Numbered from the stretch's first letter, positions 42,300 to 54,890 are shown. The stretch: DNA of 64,000 nucleotides from Arcuatula senhousia (GCA_963971305.1 OZ020308.1:35431275-35495274); one strand, 5' to 3'. Numbers and translations are program-made. Notes: generated from the letters alone by a model not told the origin.

Positions 42300-43089
42300 T
42301 GGTGGATATCATATCAGAACAGTCGACACCTGCAGCTGTTATTACGTCTAGTCCAATTTACCGAATCCTACCATTTCAAATCCCAATAAATCCGACATCC
42401 ATTCTCAACCTCATTGGCAATAGTTTTTGAAAAGACTAAGCTGTTCCATTTTAAGGTACTGCAAACTGAAAAGAGATTGATAAAGATAATTTCAATAATT
42501 TCAACTTGCTTTTACTTTATGTATCTATCACATATACATACTTTCGAGTTCTTAAAGAAAACTATCCCAACAATCCTTGTCTTTGTCATTTTTAAAAAAT
42601 CCTTTGCTTTCTATTGATCTGCACCAAATCTGTCAATATCTATGGTATCATAGTTTGGAGGAAGATATTACAAGTTCTCCAAACAACATGATTTTAATTC
42701 AAAATCGCCTGTTTCTACCCATAGCTACAAAATTATAATAATTACTTTTCTAAATGACTTTCACATATTATGAATAGATTTTATCAATTGATCACTGCAT
42801 GAAAAAATGTCTTTTGGTGCAAACAAAAGATGAGCAAAATACTACATTTAGCTTATCTTTTATCATTTTTATTTGGCTTTTAGAAAAAAATTAAATATAC
42901 AAAATGTCATCTTTTTGGTCACCTTTTGAACTAATAAAAGTTATCTAAATGACCCACTTTTGTGTACCAACAAAATATATTTGAAATGTGAACTTTTGTC
43001 AATATATGAAAGCTAACAAAACAATACCTTTTTAATGCCTAAAAGATAATAAAAGTGTACATTTTGTTGAATTTCCGATTTAAAAAAAT
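42300..43089. other. Non-coding stretch
   Basis: AT-rich. From about 42800 on, the words AAAAGAT, CTTTT and AAATGTCAT recur in both orientations, a diverged low-complexity repeat. Confidence 0.4.
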
Positions 43090-43270
43090 GTATTTTTTTT
43101 TTACCACAAAAGATTTAAAATGTCATCTTTTAGATTTACAAAAGAGCATAGATTGGTTTTCTTTTTACAAAATGTAATTTTTCACCACAAAAGATGTAAA
43201 ATGTTGTCTTTTAGATTGATCAAAAGCGAACATTTTGGTATTTTTCATTACCAAATGTATGTAAATTATT
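43090..43270. repeat. Two-copy tandem repeat, about 85 bp
   Basis: ACCACAAAAGAT(T/G)TAAAATGT, then TCTTTTAGATT and a CAAAAG phrase, occur at about 43102 and 43187. Confidence 0.6.
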
Positions 43271-43424
43271 GCCTTTTGAAATGTTTGTATACCAAGGTTT
43301 AATTTATTTCCTGTTTAACCATCCAAAAACATTTTCTGTCACCCAAGAGAATTTGGAATCCTAGGAAACGTTTATTGAAACCACATTACGTAACTGTACA
43401 CAAGGATGCTTGCTATTATAATTC

Positions 43425-43916
43425 GTCCCGTGCGGGGCCCGGGTGGCGAATAGGCCCGCAGCAGAGCCTAGCTTGTCGTAAGAGGCGACTAAGGGTCTTG
43501 GGATTCTGACGTCGGGTCAGTGCTCAGCCCACAGAGCGACCAAGTGTGTACCCTAGGTGGCTGAATAGGGTAGCCCTCGTCCGCGGGGGTTGTCAGGTCT
43601 ATAATACGGAAACCCTGACCGCCGACCATAGTGGGCCAACGTGTGTGGAGAGTGCCACGCTTCATGCACGTAAAAGACCCCTTTGTGGACCGCCCAGTAG
43701 TGCACCACATAGGCTAAATTTTCCGCCCCTACCCATCTCTCCCCTTTTCCTGTGGTTCTTCAAAATTTACCGGTCCTTTGTGTCCCACCCCATCCCCATA
43801 TTTCATTCATCATCATCATTTCATGTTCATTTTATCATCCTTTTCATGTTCATCGCCTGTAAATAACCTATATAGCGTTGCACGGGCGTAAAACACCAAC
43901 TCACTCACTCACTCAC
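43425..43916 (+). mobile_element. SINE subfamily A, full length, copy 7
   Basis: 13-bp duplication GCTATTATAATTC at 43412-43424 and 43917-43929. Confidence 0.94.
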
Positions 43917-44134
43917 GCTATTATAATTCCGTTGAACGATTGTATTTATCCAAAAGACAAAATGCCACATCTCGCAATTTAGGACGGTGGACAAATGATT
44001 GAACCAGAACACCCTTTGTAGATGGGGAATTCTATAAAATGCAACCAGCTGACACTGTTTTATTTCAAAAAAGATTTACATATATCTTATAAAATCGGAA
44101 GTTGATCATCTATACATAACTGCAACCAATTTTT

Positions 44135-46060
44135 ATACGACCGCAAAAAATTGCGGACGTATAATGGTATGATGCTGTCGTCGTCGTCGTTGTCGTTGTC
44201 GTTGTTGTCGCCGTCTGTTAACTTTAGTGTATACACGATAACTTTAGTTCTAGTTATCCAAATGCAATGAAATTTGACAATGATATTTCTTACCATTAAA
44301 GGATGGATGGGATTGATTTTGGGAGTCCCCCCTTTTTTCGTTTGGAAATTAAGGGCCAAAAAGGGCCAAAATTGTAACTTTTTTGTTTGTTCTTACAATA
44401 ACTTTTTCAAAATCTTCTCTCCCGTGCGGGGCCCGGGTGGCGAATAGGCCCGCAGCAGAGCCTAGCTTGTCGTAAGAGGCGACTAAGGGTCTTGGGATTC
44501 TGACGTCGGGTCAGTGCTCAGCCCACAGAGCGACCAAGTGTGTACCCTAGGTGGCTGAATAGGGTAGCCCTCGTCCGCGGGGGTTGTCAGGTCTATAATA
44601 CGGAAACCCTGACCGCCGACCATAGTGGGCCAACGTGTGTGGAGAGTGCCACGCTTCATGCACGTAAAATACCCCTTTGTGGACCGCCCAGTAGTGCACC
44701 ACATAGGCTAAATTTTCCGACCCTACCCACCTCTCCCCTTTTTCCTGTGGTTCTTCAAAATTTACCGGTCCTTTGTTTCCCACCCCATCCCCATATTTCA
44801 TTTATCATCATCATTTCATGTTCATTTTATCATCCTTTTCATGTTCATCGCCTGTAAATAACCTATATAGCGTTGCACGGGCGTAAAACACCAACTCACT
44901 CACTCACTCACTCAAAATCTTCTCCTCTGAAACTACTGAACAGAATTCAATGAAACTTGGTATGATTGATCATTAGGGTGTCCTGCACTATAGTAATGTT
45001 TCAATTTCTGATTCGTCAAAAAACATGGCCGCCGTGGCTAAAAATAGACCAGGGGGGTCAGACTACTGTTTTTGGCTTGTAATTCAAAAAGTATAAGGGA
45101 TAGATGAAATCTGATGCCACCCTACTGCTTCAGGATCAAAAGTTCTACAAAAGTCTCCATTTGGTCGAAGTTGTCAGAAGACCCCTTATAGGGGTTACGG
45201 CCCCTTAAAGGTGAAAAATAGCATTTTTTCATGTTTTTGCCCTACAGTATGAAAATTATTGCAGATAGCAAAAAGCTGTTGCTTGCTTAATTGTTCAGCT
45301 CATTTTGCTCTACAAAAAACTCCATACGGTCGAAGTTGTCAGATGACCCCTTATAGGGGCTACAGCCCCTAAAAGAATTTTTTTTTTCATGTTTTTGGCC
45401 TATGAAATGAAAACTATAGCAGTTGCTTGCTTAAATGTTCAGCTCATTTACACAATTAAGAATTAATTTTTGCGACCCCCCCTTTTCCCCTATTACGTAA
45501 TTAGGGGCCAAATGGGGCCAAAATCGAAACTTTTTTATTTGTGGTCCGATTTAAAAAAAAATTTTGCAAGTTTATTCTTTGTCAGGTAGTGAATCCAAAT
45601 TTGAGAATTAATTTTTGTGACCATCCCCTTTTTCACTTGTTTTGTAATTAGGGGCCAAAAGGGGCAGTAATCAAAACTTTTATTTCTGGTTTGTTTTTGA
45701 AATTTTTTTTTGCAAGTTTATTTTTGTCAAGTTGTGAATCCAAATTTGAGAAATTATTTTTGCAACCCCACCCCTTTTTCACCTGTTACATAATAAGGGG
45801 CCGAAATTGAATTTTTTTAAATTCTTGTCCGATTTTGACAATTTTTTTGCAAGAGTAGAATACAAAATTGAAAATTTATATTTTTACCCCCTGGGTCGAA
45901 AGTCCACCAGAGCAGCATGTGTCAAAAACCTTTGTCAGTCCACCATGGGCTGCATGTGTCCAGAGCAATAGACTATCCATATTGGGCCTAAAATGTACAG
46001 GGTTCAACATGTTGCGGTCGTATCATGCTGCGCTCGGCGAAGCTTTTTATTTCATCTTGT
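44135..46060 (+). mobile_element. TACGACCGCAA family, copy I
   Basis: It starts with a hairpin (TATACGACCGCAA / TTGCGGACGTATA) and a GTCGTC microsatellite (44178-44214). Several diverged units of about 130-150 bp follow, on the theme CAAGTTTATTCTTGTCAAG ... GAATTAATTTTTGCGACCCC. It ends TTGCGGTCGTA, the inverse of the start, plus ATCATGCTGCGCTCGG. It has no coding capacity. A SINE is nested at 44420-44911. Confidence 0.78.
44420..44911 (+). mobile_element. SINE subfamily A, full length, copy 8
   Basis: 13-bp duplication TCAAAATCTTCTC at 44407-44419 and 44912-44924. The empty site is intact in copy III near 49735. Confidence 0.94.
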
Positions 46061-46078
46061 CTTTTGTTTTATGTTTTT

Positions 46079-46352
46079 TTTCATCCTCGGAAACCCAGTA
46101 GTTCTTCTCTCGCCTACTCGTTCATCGCCCCTGGGACACAACGCACAAAATACTTCGTTTTCGATACTTTTGTACCGAGCTTTCTGATTGGTCGCTTTAG
46201 AATTATCTAATGCGATTTAAACATGATTCTATATACAAATAATATAAAGTTCAAGATCCGATCCTGAACTCAAAACGAAGAATTCCATACCAAATGTCCC
46301 AGGGGTGATGAACGAATAGGCGAGAGAAGAACCCCTGGGTTTCCGAGGATGG
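46079..46352. mobile_element. Foldback element with about 80-bp inverted arms
   Basis: Arm 1 (46079-46165: CATCCTCGGAAACCCAG ... TTCATCGCCCCTGGGACA) is inverted at 46275-46352. A 110-bp AT-rich centre separates them. No protein is encoded. Confidence 0.75.
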
Positions 46353-46600
46353 TTTTTTTTAGGAGAGGGGTTTTACTATAGCAAGCTGAACATGACAAAA
46401 CTGTATTGTTGCACAACTTGGAATTGATCTCAGTTGAAAGCTTCTTGCAATTTTCCATTGAAAATTTTAAAAATAGTTTTTAAAAAGGATTGATGTTACC
46501 TTAATATAAGTAATTTTCAACATGCTCAAACTGGCTCAATGGCTGAAACTGCCATCAAATAGTAATAGAACAAAAATAAAAAAATTAAAATATTAATTTA

Positions 46601-46852
46601 TCACTGTCTGACAATCCATGACTTTTCCTCTGGGAGGGTTGGAGGGTCAACATCACGTTGCTTCTCAATTGTCCTCTTCTGCAGCATTTTCCTGCTTTTG
46701 TTGGAATAGATGGTTTGAAACATGTTGTCCAATTTATTTTTGTAGTCCTTAAATTTTTCTGACTGCCACGCAGGCTGATGGGTTTTAAATCCTCCATCTG
46801 TTTCTTCATCACTACTCATCATTGATGGAAGCAATATATCTCTTATCTTCAC
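46601..46852 (-). CDS. C-terminal exon of an uncharacterised protein, possibly transposon-derived
   Basis: The minus frame reads IRDILLPSMMSSDEETDGGF, then QPAWQSEKFKDYKNKLDNMF and SKSRKMLQKR-type basic residues, and stops at 46601. The MMSSDEE acidic box, P-x-W-x-S and basic tail match a C-terminal pattern I recall from multicopy invertebrate proteins. The other frame just upstream reads ALEKMPISEDKRYIAS, which would fit the same family before a one-base shift near 46850. It is therefore either frameshifted or a spliced exon with an unseen boundary. Confidence 0.45.
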   Translation of the reverse strand: MKIRDILLPSMMSSDEETDGGFKTHQPAWQSEKFKDYKNKLDNMFQTIYSNKSRKMLQKRTIEKQRDVDPPTLPEEKSWIVRQ

Positions 46853-46915
46853 TTATTGGCATTTTCTCCAGAGCCAGTTTTCTTCTTTTAGACTTAAAAA
46901 ATGAAAATATACAAC

Positions 46916-48535
46916 AAAGCTGTTTGACATATGCATCCTGTGGTGGACTTTAAAATTCATATTTGCCACATTCATATATCAACATAAAATTGAAAAAAGT
47001 CTTGTGATATGTTTGGCCCTCTGACCCCTAATTTCTCTTAAACCGTAAGAGATATTGCAAATCTGACTGAAAAATACAGGCAGGGATTTGCACAAGGATT
47101 CCAATGAAAAAAAGATTTTGAAAATCGGACCACAAATAAAAAAGTTGAGTTTATGGTCATGGCCTGTCTTTGCCCCTTGTAGCAATTGAACAGTGAAATA
47201 TATACCAAAACCATTGACACATCTAGTTAACAGAATTTAATGAGCAATTTAACAAAAGAAGAATTTTCAAAATTGAATGAATAATAAACATTCAACCAAC
47301 AGTTTTGTCAATACACCCGTGTTAGCCCCTTTTGACCCATTTTTCTAAAATTGTAGGGGCCAAAAAAAACCTTAATACAATACCAACCTTTTTTTCTGGA
47401 TATAATCATCATATTGAAACTTCATAACAATTATCTGGCCCACTAGAACTATTTTTTTTTGTGCATAACTATTTGCTGTTACAAACTTTTTAATAATGAC
47501 GTTTTTTTGCCCCTCCGACCCCTAATTTCTCAAAAACGGTAAGAGATATTGCAAATCTGATTGAAAACGCAGGCAGGGATTTTCACAAGGATTCCAATGA
47601 CAAATAAAATTTGAAATCGGACCATAAATAAAAAAGTCGATTTTTTGGGGTGTGGCCCCTTTTTGACCCCTGTAGCAATATAACGGTGCAGTAAATATCA
47701 AAATCATTGACACATTGAGTTGACAGAATTTAATGTGGAATTCATTAAAAAAGAATTTTCAAAATCGAATGAATAACAAACATTCTACAACAGTTTTGTC
47801 AATACACCCGTATAGCCCCTTTTGGCCCTTTATTCTAAAACAGTAGGGGCTACAAACCCCAAATACTAAACCAACCTTCCTTTAGTGGTTACAAACATCA
47901 TATCAAAATTTTGTGAGTGAGTGAGTTGGTGTTTTACGCCCGTGCAACGCTATATAGGTTATTTACAGGCGATGAACATGAAAAGGATGATAAAATGAAC
48001 ATGAAATGGTGATGATAAATGAAAAATGGGGATGGGGTGGGAAACAAAGGATCGATAAATTTTGAAGAACCACGAGAAAAGGGGAGAGGTGGGTAGGGTC
48101 GGAAAATTTAGCCTATGTGGTGCACTACTTGGCGGTCCACAAAGGGGTCTTTTACGTGCATGGAGCGTGGCACTCTCCACACACGTTGGCCCACTATGGT
48201 CGGCGATCAAGGTTTCCGTATTATAGACCTGACAACCTCAGCGGACGAGGGCTACCCTATTCAGCCACCTAGGGTACACACTCGGTTGCTCTTTGGGCTG
48301 AGCACTGACCCGACGTCAGAATCCCAAGACCCTAAGTCGCCTCTTACGACAAGCTAGGTTCTGCTGCGGGCCTATTCGACACCCGGGCCCCGCACGGGAC
48401 TATCAAAATTTTAAAACAATTGGCCAACATTTACTCAAGTTATCGCACGGAAACCAAATGTTCCCAGACGACAACGACGACGACGACATCGCCATAAAAT
48501 ATTACGATCGCAAAATTTGGCGGTCGCATTAAAAG
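46916..48535 (-). mobile_element. TACGACCGCAA family, copy II
   Basis: Minus orientation. The right end carries CGACGACGACGACATC and the CAAAATTTGGCGGTCGC hairpin. The left end carries GCATCCTGTGGTGGACTT. Internally AGGGGCC/GGCCCCT modules and CACAAGGATTCCAATGA repeat twice. SINE copy 9 is nested. Confidence 0.72.
47913..48400 (-). mobile_element. SINE subfamily A, full length, copy 9
   Basis: 12-bp duplication TATCAAAATTTT at 47901-47912 and 48401-48412. The corresponding empty site is present, inverted, near 59113-59124 in copy IV. Confidence 0.94.
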
Positions 48536-49484
48536 GGGATGTTTTTCTTGTTTTATTTTTTTTAAAGGTTTTATTTCTTTATATTTCTTATTTAGTTTTT
48601 ACCTTTTAAATGTGGCTTCACCCTCCATTTATTTATCTAATTTTTAAAGGGGATGGTTGCGCCGTTCGAAAATTCCATCAGCACATATGCAATTATGTCT
48701 GCAGTTTGCTAATTAACATAATTAATTGATCCGGAAACGCTATTAGACAATAATAATATTATTTAGAATGTCGAGACTCAAAAACATGACTTGTCGAGAC
48801 TTATCGAGACTTATTGCTACAAAATCAATATGTTGCCTAATATTGAGACAAATTCCTACAAAAATTGTACTATTCAGACAAACAAAACTTAATAGTTTAT
48901 CAAAGTATAAAAACTAATTGTACTGACTATATTGGACGTACTGTCCTACTATATGTATATGCATATATGCAAAAATGGATCAAGATATGTTTAGATTTCC
49001 ATATAATCCGTATAGATTTGTATTGTAAAAAGTTGAGGTTAAAATAAATTGCTTTTTCAAAAGTTGGGAAAAGAGATATTTTTTCTATTATTACTCCAAT
49101 TTTTCCTCATGGTTTCATATTGATACACTTCAATGATTTAAAATAGTTTCAAAATATCAAAATTGTATCACATATGAACAGCGGTAATTACTTTGAAACA
49201 ACATAATGGTTTTACTGTAATTCGTCTACTATATCTGAGTGCACAGATTTTGTAATTGTTATTTCATCTAAGTCAAGGAAAAAATCTTCCAAAAAATCTT
49301 GTTTAGCTGTGTTTGTTCTTTGCTCATCAGAAAAGCTTCAATGCATCTTGTGAATACAACTAATCTTTTAGTCTTCAAGTATTGTTTTGGTATTGTCCTC
49401 ACTTAATTCACCAGCATCAAATATTGTGGTGGTATCGTCCTCACTTACTTCATCCAGTATTGTGATGGTATCATCCTCAGTTTT
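48536..49484. other. Non-coding stretch
   Basis: A few short direct repeats (GTCGAGACTT near 48796; ATTGT(G)GTGGTATC near 49422). No gene. Confidence 0.4.
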
Positions 49485-51810
49485 TATACGACCGCAAAAA
49501 ATTTGAGGACGTATAATGGTATGATGTTGTCGTCGTCGTCGTCTGTTAACTTTAGTGTATACTTGATAACTTTAGTTCTAGTTATCCAAAGGCAATGAAA
49601 TTTGACAATGATATTTCTTACCATTCAAGGATGGATGGGATTGATTTTGGGAGTCCCCCCTTTTTTCATTTAGAAATTTAGGGCCAAAAGGGGCCAAAAT
49701 TGCAACTTTTTTGTTTGTTCTTACAATAACTTTTTCAAAATCTTCTCCTCTGAAACTACTGAACAGAATTCAATGAAACTTGTCATGATTGATCATTAGG
49801 GTGTCCTGCACTATAGTAATGTTTCGATTAATGCTTCGTCAAAAAACATGGCCGCCGTGGCTAAAAATAGACCTGGGGGGTCAGACTACTGTTTTTGGCT
49901 CGTAATTAAAAAAGTATGAGAGATAGATGAAATCTGATGCCACCCTACTGCTTCAGGATCAAAAGTTCTACAAAAGTCTCCATTTTGTCGAAGTTGTCAG
50001 AAGACCCCTTATAGGGGTAACGACCCCTTAAAGGTGAAAAATAGCATTTTTTCATGTTTTTGCCTTATAGTTTGAAAATTATTGCAAAGAGCAAAAAGCT
50101 GTTGCTTGCTTAATTGTTCAGCTCATTTAGCTCTACAAAAAACTCCATAGGGTCGAAGTTGTCAGATGACCCGGTATAGGGGCTACAGCCCCTAAAATAA
50201 TGTTTTTCATGTTTTTTGGCCTATGAAATGAAAACTATAGCAGGTAGAGAGAAGCTGTTGCTTGCTTAAATGTTCAGCTCATTAACACAATTAAGAATTA
50301 ATTTTTGCGACCCCCCCCCCTTTTTTTCTCCTATTACGTAATTAGGGGCCGAATGGAGCCAAAATCGAAACTTTTTTATTTGTGGTCCGATTTTGAATTT
50401 TTTTTCAAGTTTATTCTTGTCAGGTAGCGAATCCAAATTTGAGAATTAATTTTTGTGACCATCCCCTTTTTCACTTGTTTTCTAATAAGGGGCCATAGGG
50501 GCCGTAATCAAAACTTTTTTATTTCTGGTTTGTTTTTGAAATTTTTTTTGCAAGTATATTTTTGTCAAGTAGTGAATCCAAATTTGAGAAATTATACCCC
50601 CACTCGTAAGAGAGGGGGCTATATTGCAATCACCTGGCCGTCCGGTTCAATTTCTCTGCTTCTACTTCCTGTTTTCCAAGCCGACTTAGACTTTTTTAGG
50701 GGAAAAAAATTTGAAATGCGAAATTTTTCGTAACAGATTTCTCGGCTCCTACTGGATGGATTGGTTTCAAATTTGGTACACAGCTTCAGCATGATGAGTT
50801 ATACCGTGCCTCCCCTTTCCAGGTCAGTCAATCATCTACTTCCTGTTTTTCGAGCCGACTTAGACTTTTAAGGGTAAAAAATTTGAAAAGTGAAATTTTT
50901 CGTAACAGATTTCTCGGCTTCTACTGGATGGATTGGTTTCAAATTTGGTACACAGCTTCAGCATGATTAGTTATACCATGCCTCCCCTTTCCAGGTCAGT
51001 CCATCATCTACTTCCTGTTTTCCGAGCTGACTTAGACTTATTATGGGTCAAAAATAGACAATTTTTCGTAACAGATTTTTCGGCTTCTAGGGAAGGGATT
51101 GATTTCAAATTTGGTATACAGCTTTAGCATGATGAGTTGTAACGTGCCTCCCCTTTCCAGGTCAGTCGGTCATCTACTTCCTGTTTTCTGAATGGCCGAG
51201 TGGGGGTATGCTTAGCACGACTTAGTGCAACTCCTTGTTATTTTTGCAACCCCACCCCTTTTTCACCCGTCACATAATAAAGGGCCAAAAGGGGCCGAAA
51301 TTGAATTTTTTTTTTAATTCTTGTCCGATTTTGACGATTTTTTGCAAGTTTATTCTTGTCAAGTAGCAGATATATTTTTGTGTCCCCTTTTTTACTGTTA
51401 TGTTATTAGGGACCAAAAGGGGCCAAAATCCTAACTTTTTTATTAAAAAAATTTCAAGTTCATCCTTGCCAAGTAGCGATTCTAAATTTAAGAATTAATT
51501 TTTGCGACCCCCACTTTTTTTTTTCGCTCATTACCTAAGGGGCCGTAATCATAATTTTAAAAAATTTCTGGTTCGATTTTTAATTTTTTTCCCAAACATT
51601 ATTCTTTTCAAGAGTAGAATACAAAATTGAAAATTTATATTTTTATCCCCTGGGTCAAAAGTCCACCAGAGAAACATGTGTCAAAAACCTTTGTCAGTCC
51701 ACCATGGGCTGCATGTGTCCAGAGCAATAGACTATCCATATTGGGCCTAAAATGTACAGGGTTCAACATGTTGCGGTCGTATCATGCTGCGCTCGGCGAA
51801 GCTTTTTATT
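49485..51810 (+). mobile_element. TACGACCGCAA family, copy III
   Basis: Closest to copy I and collinear with it, including TTCTTACCATT(A/C)AAGGATGG and the full 3' end. It lacks the SINE of copy I and instead carries another insertion at 50597-51240. Confidence 0.78.
50597..51240. mobile_element. Insertion with 173-bp tandem units and inverted ends
   Basis: It begins ACCCCCACTCG and has CGAGTGGGGGT near the right end (51194-51204), a perfect inverted match. A short tail ends CTCCTTGTTAT. Three units of about 173-180 bp carry ACTTCCTGTTTTCCGAGC ... TTTCAAATTTGGTACACAGC ... GCCTCCCCTTTCCAGGTC. Copy I continues uninterrupted at the equivalent point (about 45755). Confidence 0.75.
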
Positions 51811-51933
51811 TTTATCAGCATCAAGTATTGTTGTGGTAGTATAAAGTACTGCAGTAATCATATTCTGAAGACGAAAAATAACAAATTTTACAACTGACTA
51901 CATTGTACTCAGATACAAATTATGTAGCTGGAT

Positions 51934-52308
51934 CATCATTTCATGTTCATTTTATCATCCTTTGATGATTAGTTATACCGTGCCTCCCCTTTCCAATTTC
52001 AAAATTGTCTAAACCCTAAGGTTCTTCCTACCCCAGACATAGGTTGAATATCTTAGTAATATTTTGGTTCCCCAGTTTGGTATTTTGGTTATACTGTTCT
52101 ATGCTCTTCATATTCATACAGTGTTTGGCATTTTCAATATTTTTGGTAGAGCGCCTCTGATGAGTCTTGAATAGACGAAACGCGCGTCAGGCGTAGCAAA
52201 ATTTATTGTCTGGAACTTTGTTGTCATTTGTATTTCATGTTCATCGCCTGTAAATAACCTATATAGCGTTGCACGGGCGTAAAACACCAACTCACTCACC
52301 CACTCATT
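51934..52308 (+). mobile_element. Truncated SINE A tail split by a retrozyme piece
   Basis: The SINE 3' end is cut after CATCCTTT (51963) and resumes at TTCATGTTCATCGCC (52234). The interior is 34 bp of the CCTCCCCTTTCCA tandem unit joined to 235 bp of the retrozyme, including its hammerhead. No duplication is seen at the joints. Confidence 0.75.
52151..52194 (+). ncRNA. Type I hammerhead ribozyme, copy 2
   Basis: Identical over all 44 bases to 29390-29433. Helix I is GCGCCT/AGGCGT, CTGATGA is at 52157-52163, helix II is GTCT/AGAC, and GAAA is at 52177-52180. Predicted cleavage is after 52188. Confidence 0.85.
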
Positions 52309-52725
52309 ATTTTTCGTGCATATGTAATAAAGTTTCATTACATTATTCTAATTCATCATATTTTTTATAATTATGGCGACCATGGTTTTTGATGAATCAA
52401 AAATCCAAACGGTAGTACTGAACTTTTATATCTTTCCTATGTACATGTACCAATGTGGGCCAAAAATAACAGACAAACAGGAAAAACTATTTATTACCAA
52501 GTATAACCCTGTTTAAAACAGAGTCCATTCCATTTAATTGCTCTGTAACTGTTACTATTTTGAAGAAATTCTATGACGCACATTACTAACGTCTTGTTGT
52601 TACAAATCAGTTCAGTCATGGTGATTGATTGATTGATTATTGTTTGCTTACTGTCCTGTCGGCGATATTTCAGCCATAATCGGGATATAAGCAAGTTGTG
52701 ATATATAACTAAAAATTCAGTTTAA
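52309..52725. other. Non-coding stretch
   Basis: GATT microsatellite at 52622-52638; otherwise nothing supported. Confidence 0.4.
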
Positions 52726-53286
52726 GGTTAGTGAGGACACCTGACCCCAAAAATAATGCCGAATTTAAAATGTCAAATTTTTTGATATATTAGTATTAGG
52801 TATATACTTTATCTTGTGTAAAAAAATTGGACCCCCTTTCCAGGCTTGTTTTTCCAAAATTTAGGCTCAGAGTTGTCCCAAATTACTATAGATTATATAG
52901 GAAATGCCAAATAATTAGCATAAAATCTTGTCGCAGAAAAAATCCACGAATTTAAATTTTGTTTTTATTTGATTAAAATCAATGAAATACAATATATTTT
53001 GAAATAAAACAATAAAAACTGGGGGTCACCAGCTTACTTTTCTCTCTACTATACAAATCTTTGTAATTTTTGGGTCATTTTTCAAGCGGATTATCTCCCT
53101 TGTTTTATTTGAAAATTTTATTTATGAAGGAATGGTTGTTTTATTTGTATTAGAATTAATTCATTTTGATTAAGTTTTATTAAATTAAACTATTCAACAC
53201 AAGTTTCAAGGTATTTGTGACATTTGCACTTGTTTTTTTTTGCATTTTTAGCTGTTTTGGTCACATGACAGGTGTCCTCACTAACC
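52726..53286. mobile_element. MITE with TTAA duplication, family 2, uninterrupted copy
   Basis: 561 bp, ends GGTTAGTGAGGACACCTG and its perfect inverse, TTAA at 52722-52725 and 53287-53290. This is the empty counterpart of 23682-24738. Confidence 0.92.
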
Positions 53287-53408
53287 TTAAAACAAAGTCA
53301 AAAGGCCGTCGATAAAACAAAAAGTATGACTAGATAAAAAGTCAACTAAAAAGAGCACATTAAAACATAAAACTAGTGATAATTTTAAAATATATATATG
53401 AACATTTT

Positions 53409-53660
53409 TAGCTCACCTGACCCGAGAGGTCATGTGAGCTATTGTCATCGTAAGGCGTCCGTCGTCCGTCGTTAACTTTTTTCTTCAAACATCTTCTCTG
53501 AAACCAATAATGGGATTGCTTTGAAACTTTGTACACTTGATCTTTAGGATGTCATCTACCAAGTATGTGAACATCGACCATGGCCGCCGTTACTAAAAAT
53601 AGAACAGGGGGGTCAGACCATAGTTTTTAGCGTAAAGCTCAAAAAGTACAAGAGATAAAG
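53409..53660. repeat. Start of the AGCTCACCTG repeat family with hairpin
   Basis: AGCTCACCTGACC (53411-53423) pairs with GGTCATGTGAGCT (53429-53441). CGTCCGTCGTCCGTCG and TCTTCTCTGAAACCAAT follow. This end is the inverse of the one at 20080-20110. Confidence 0.7.
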
Positions 53661-53705
53661 AAAATCCGAAGCAACCTTCCATAGCGCTAAAAAACTTTCC
53701 ATTAC

Positions 53706-54630
53706 GATCCGCTATCTCTCATTTTCACCCTTGGCAGATATAGGTTTTTGTAATCTCAACATTTAAATTATCTCCCTTGAAGCAATATCTATTCCAAGTT
53801 AAAAAATATATTTTCATCCAGATAGTTGCAAATTTAGAAGATATTTCATTCCATTAACGACAAACATTTATTAAAAGATAAAGTAAAGGAAGTTTTGGTA
53901 AGATTTAATCAAAACTGCTAATATTTTTTGCAAAAATAATAATTATTTAACACCTTTGTAAACCCACATGTTTGTTAACAGATTGTTTGAAAATTGAAAG
54001 GGAGAAATTTGATTGGATTCAGCCAATTTTCAATGCATCCAATCAGATGAGAGAATGTATGACCATAAAAATCCGATGTCCCGTGCGGGGCCCGGGAGGC
54101 GAATAGGCCCGCAGCAGCGCTAAGCTTGTCGGTAAAAAACCACTAAAGAGCGCTCAGAAACCTGACATCGGGGTTAGGCCGCTTTGCCCACAAAGCGACT
54201 GGGATGTGTGCCCCAGGTGGTTGAATTGGGCAGCCCTGACATCGAGAGATGAGGTCGTCAGGCGATAATGCAGAAAACCTGACCGCTAACCATAGTGGTG
54301 CACCGTGTTGGGAAAAACGTCACGTTCCTCGCACGTCAAAGAACCTTGCTGCAGGTCTTGGTAAGAGTAGGACCCGTAGGATCCCCATGCAGGAGGCAAA
54401 ACTTCCCATCTCTACCCATCACTCCATTTCCAGTGGCAGTCAAAACTCTTTAACCCGATTGGCCTTGTGTCCCCATTTCCTCCAATTCATCATCATTTCA
54501 TGTTCATTGTATCACCACTTTCATGTTCATCTCCCGGATATAGCCGATATCGCGCTGCTTGGGAGTTAAGCAATAACTATCGAACTAAAATTCTACATTT
54601 GCCAAGGGTGAAGATGAGAGATAGCGGATC
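53706..54630. mobile_element. Element with 30-bp inverted ends carrying a nested SINE
   Basis: GATCCGCTATCTCTCATTTT plus CACCCTTGGCA (53706-53736) is inverted at 54600-54630 with one mismatch. Without the SINE the unit is about 415 bp. Confidence 0.7.
54078..54586 (+). mobile_element. SINE subfamily B, near full length
   Basis: Head to AACT-like tail, about 93% like 41071-41576 by eye. It is nested in the element above. No clear target duplication. Confidence 0.88.
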
Positions 54631-54890
54631 GTTACCCTTGGCTAGCGAAGATGTAGGTCCTTCAATGACAGAATTCTTGTAAAGCCTGTTAATTTAGACA
54701 TCAATCCATTCAGAAAGCTCAATTAAAAATTAATAAAAACAATGGAATTTTCAAAACTTGTTAAAATATTTGTCAAGTAGGTAGGTGCGGTTTCCAGTAC
54801 AACGCCTAAAACCTCAAATAAGGAATTCCATTGGTTTTTGTTAAATTCATCATTTAAAAACACGGTAAATTGTTTTTAATAGTTCATTGA

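Noticed and set aside
44178..44214. GTC trinucleotide run as coding repeat
   Set aside because: It is a fixed part of a non-coding repeat family and varies in length among its four copies.
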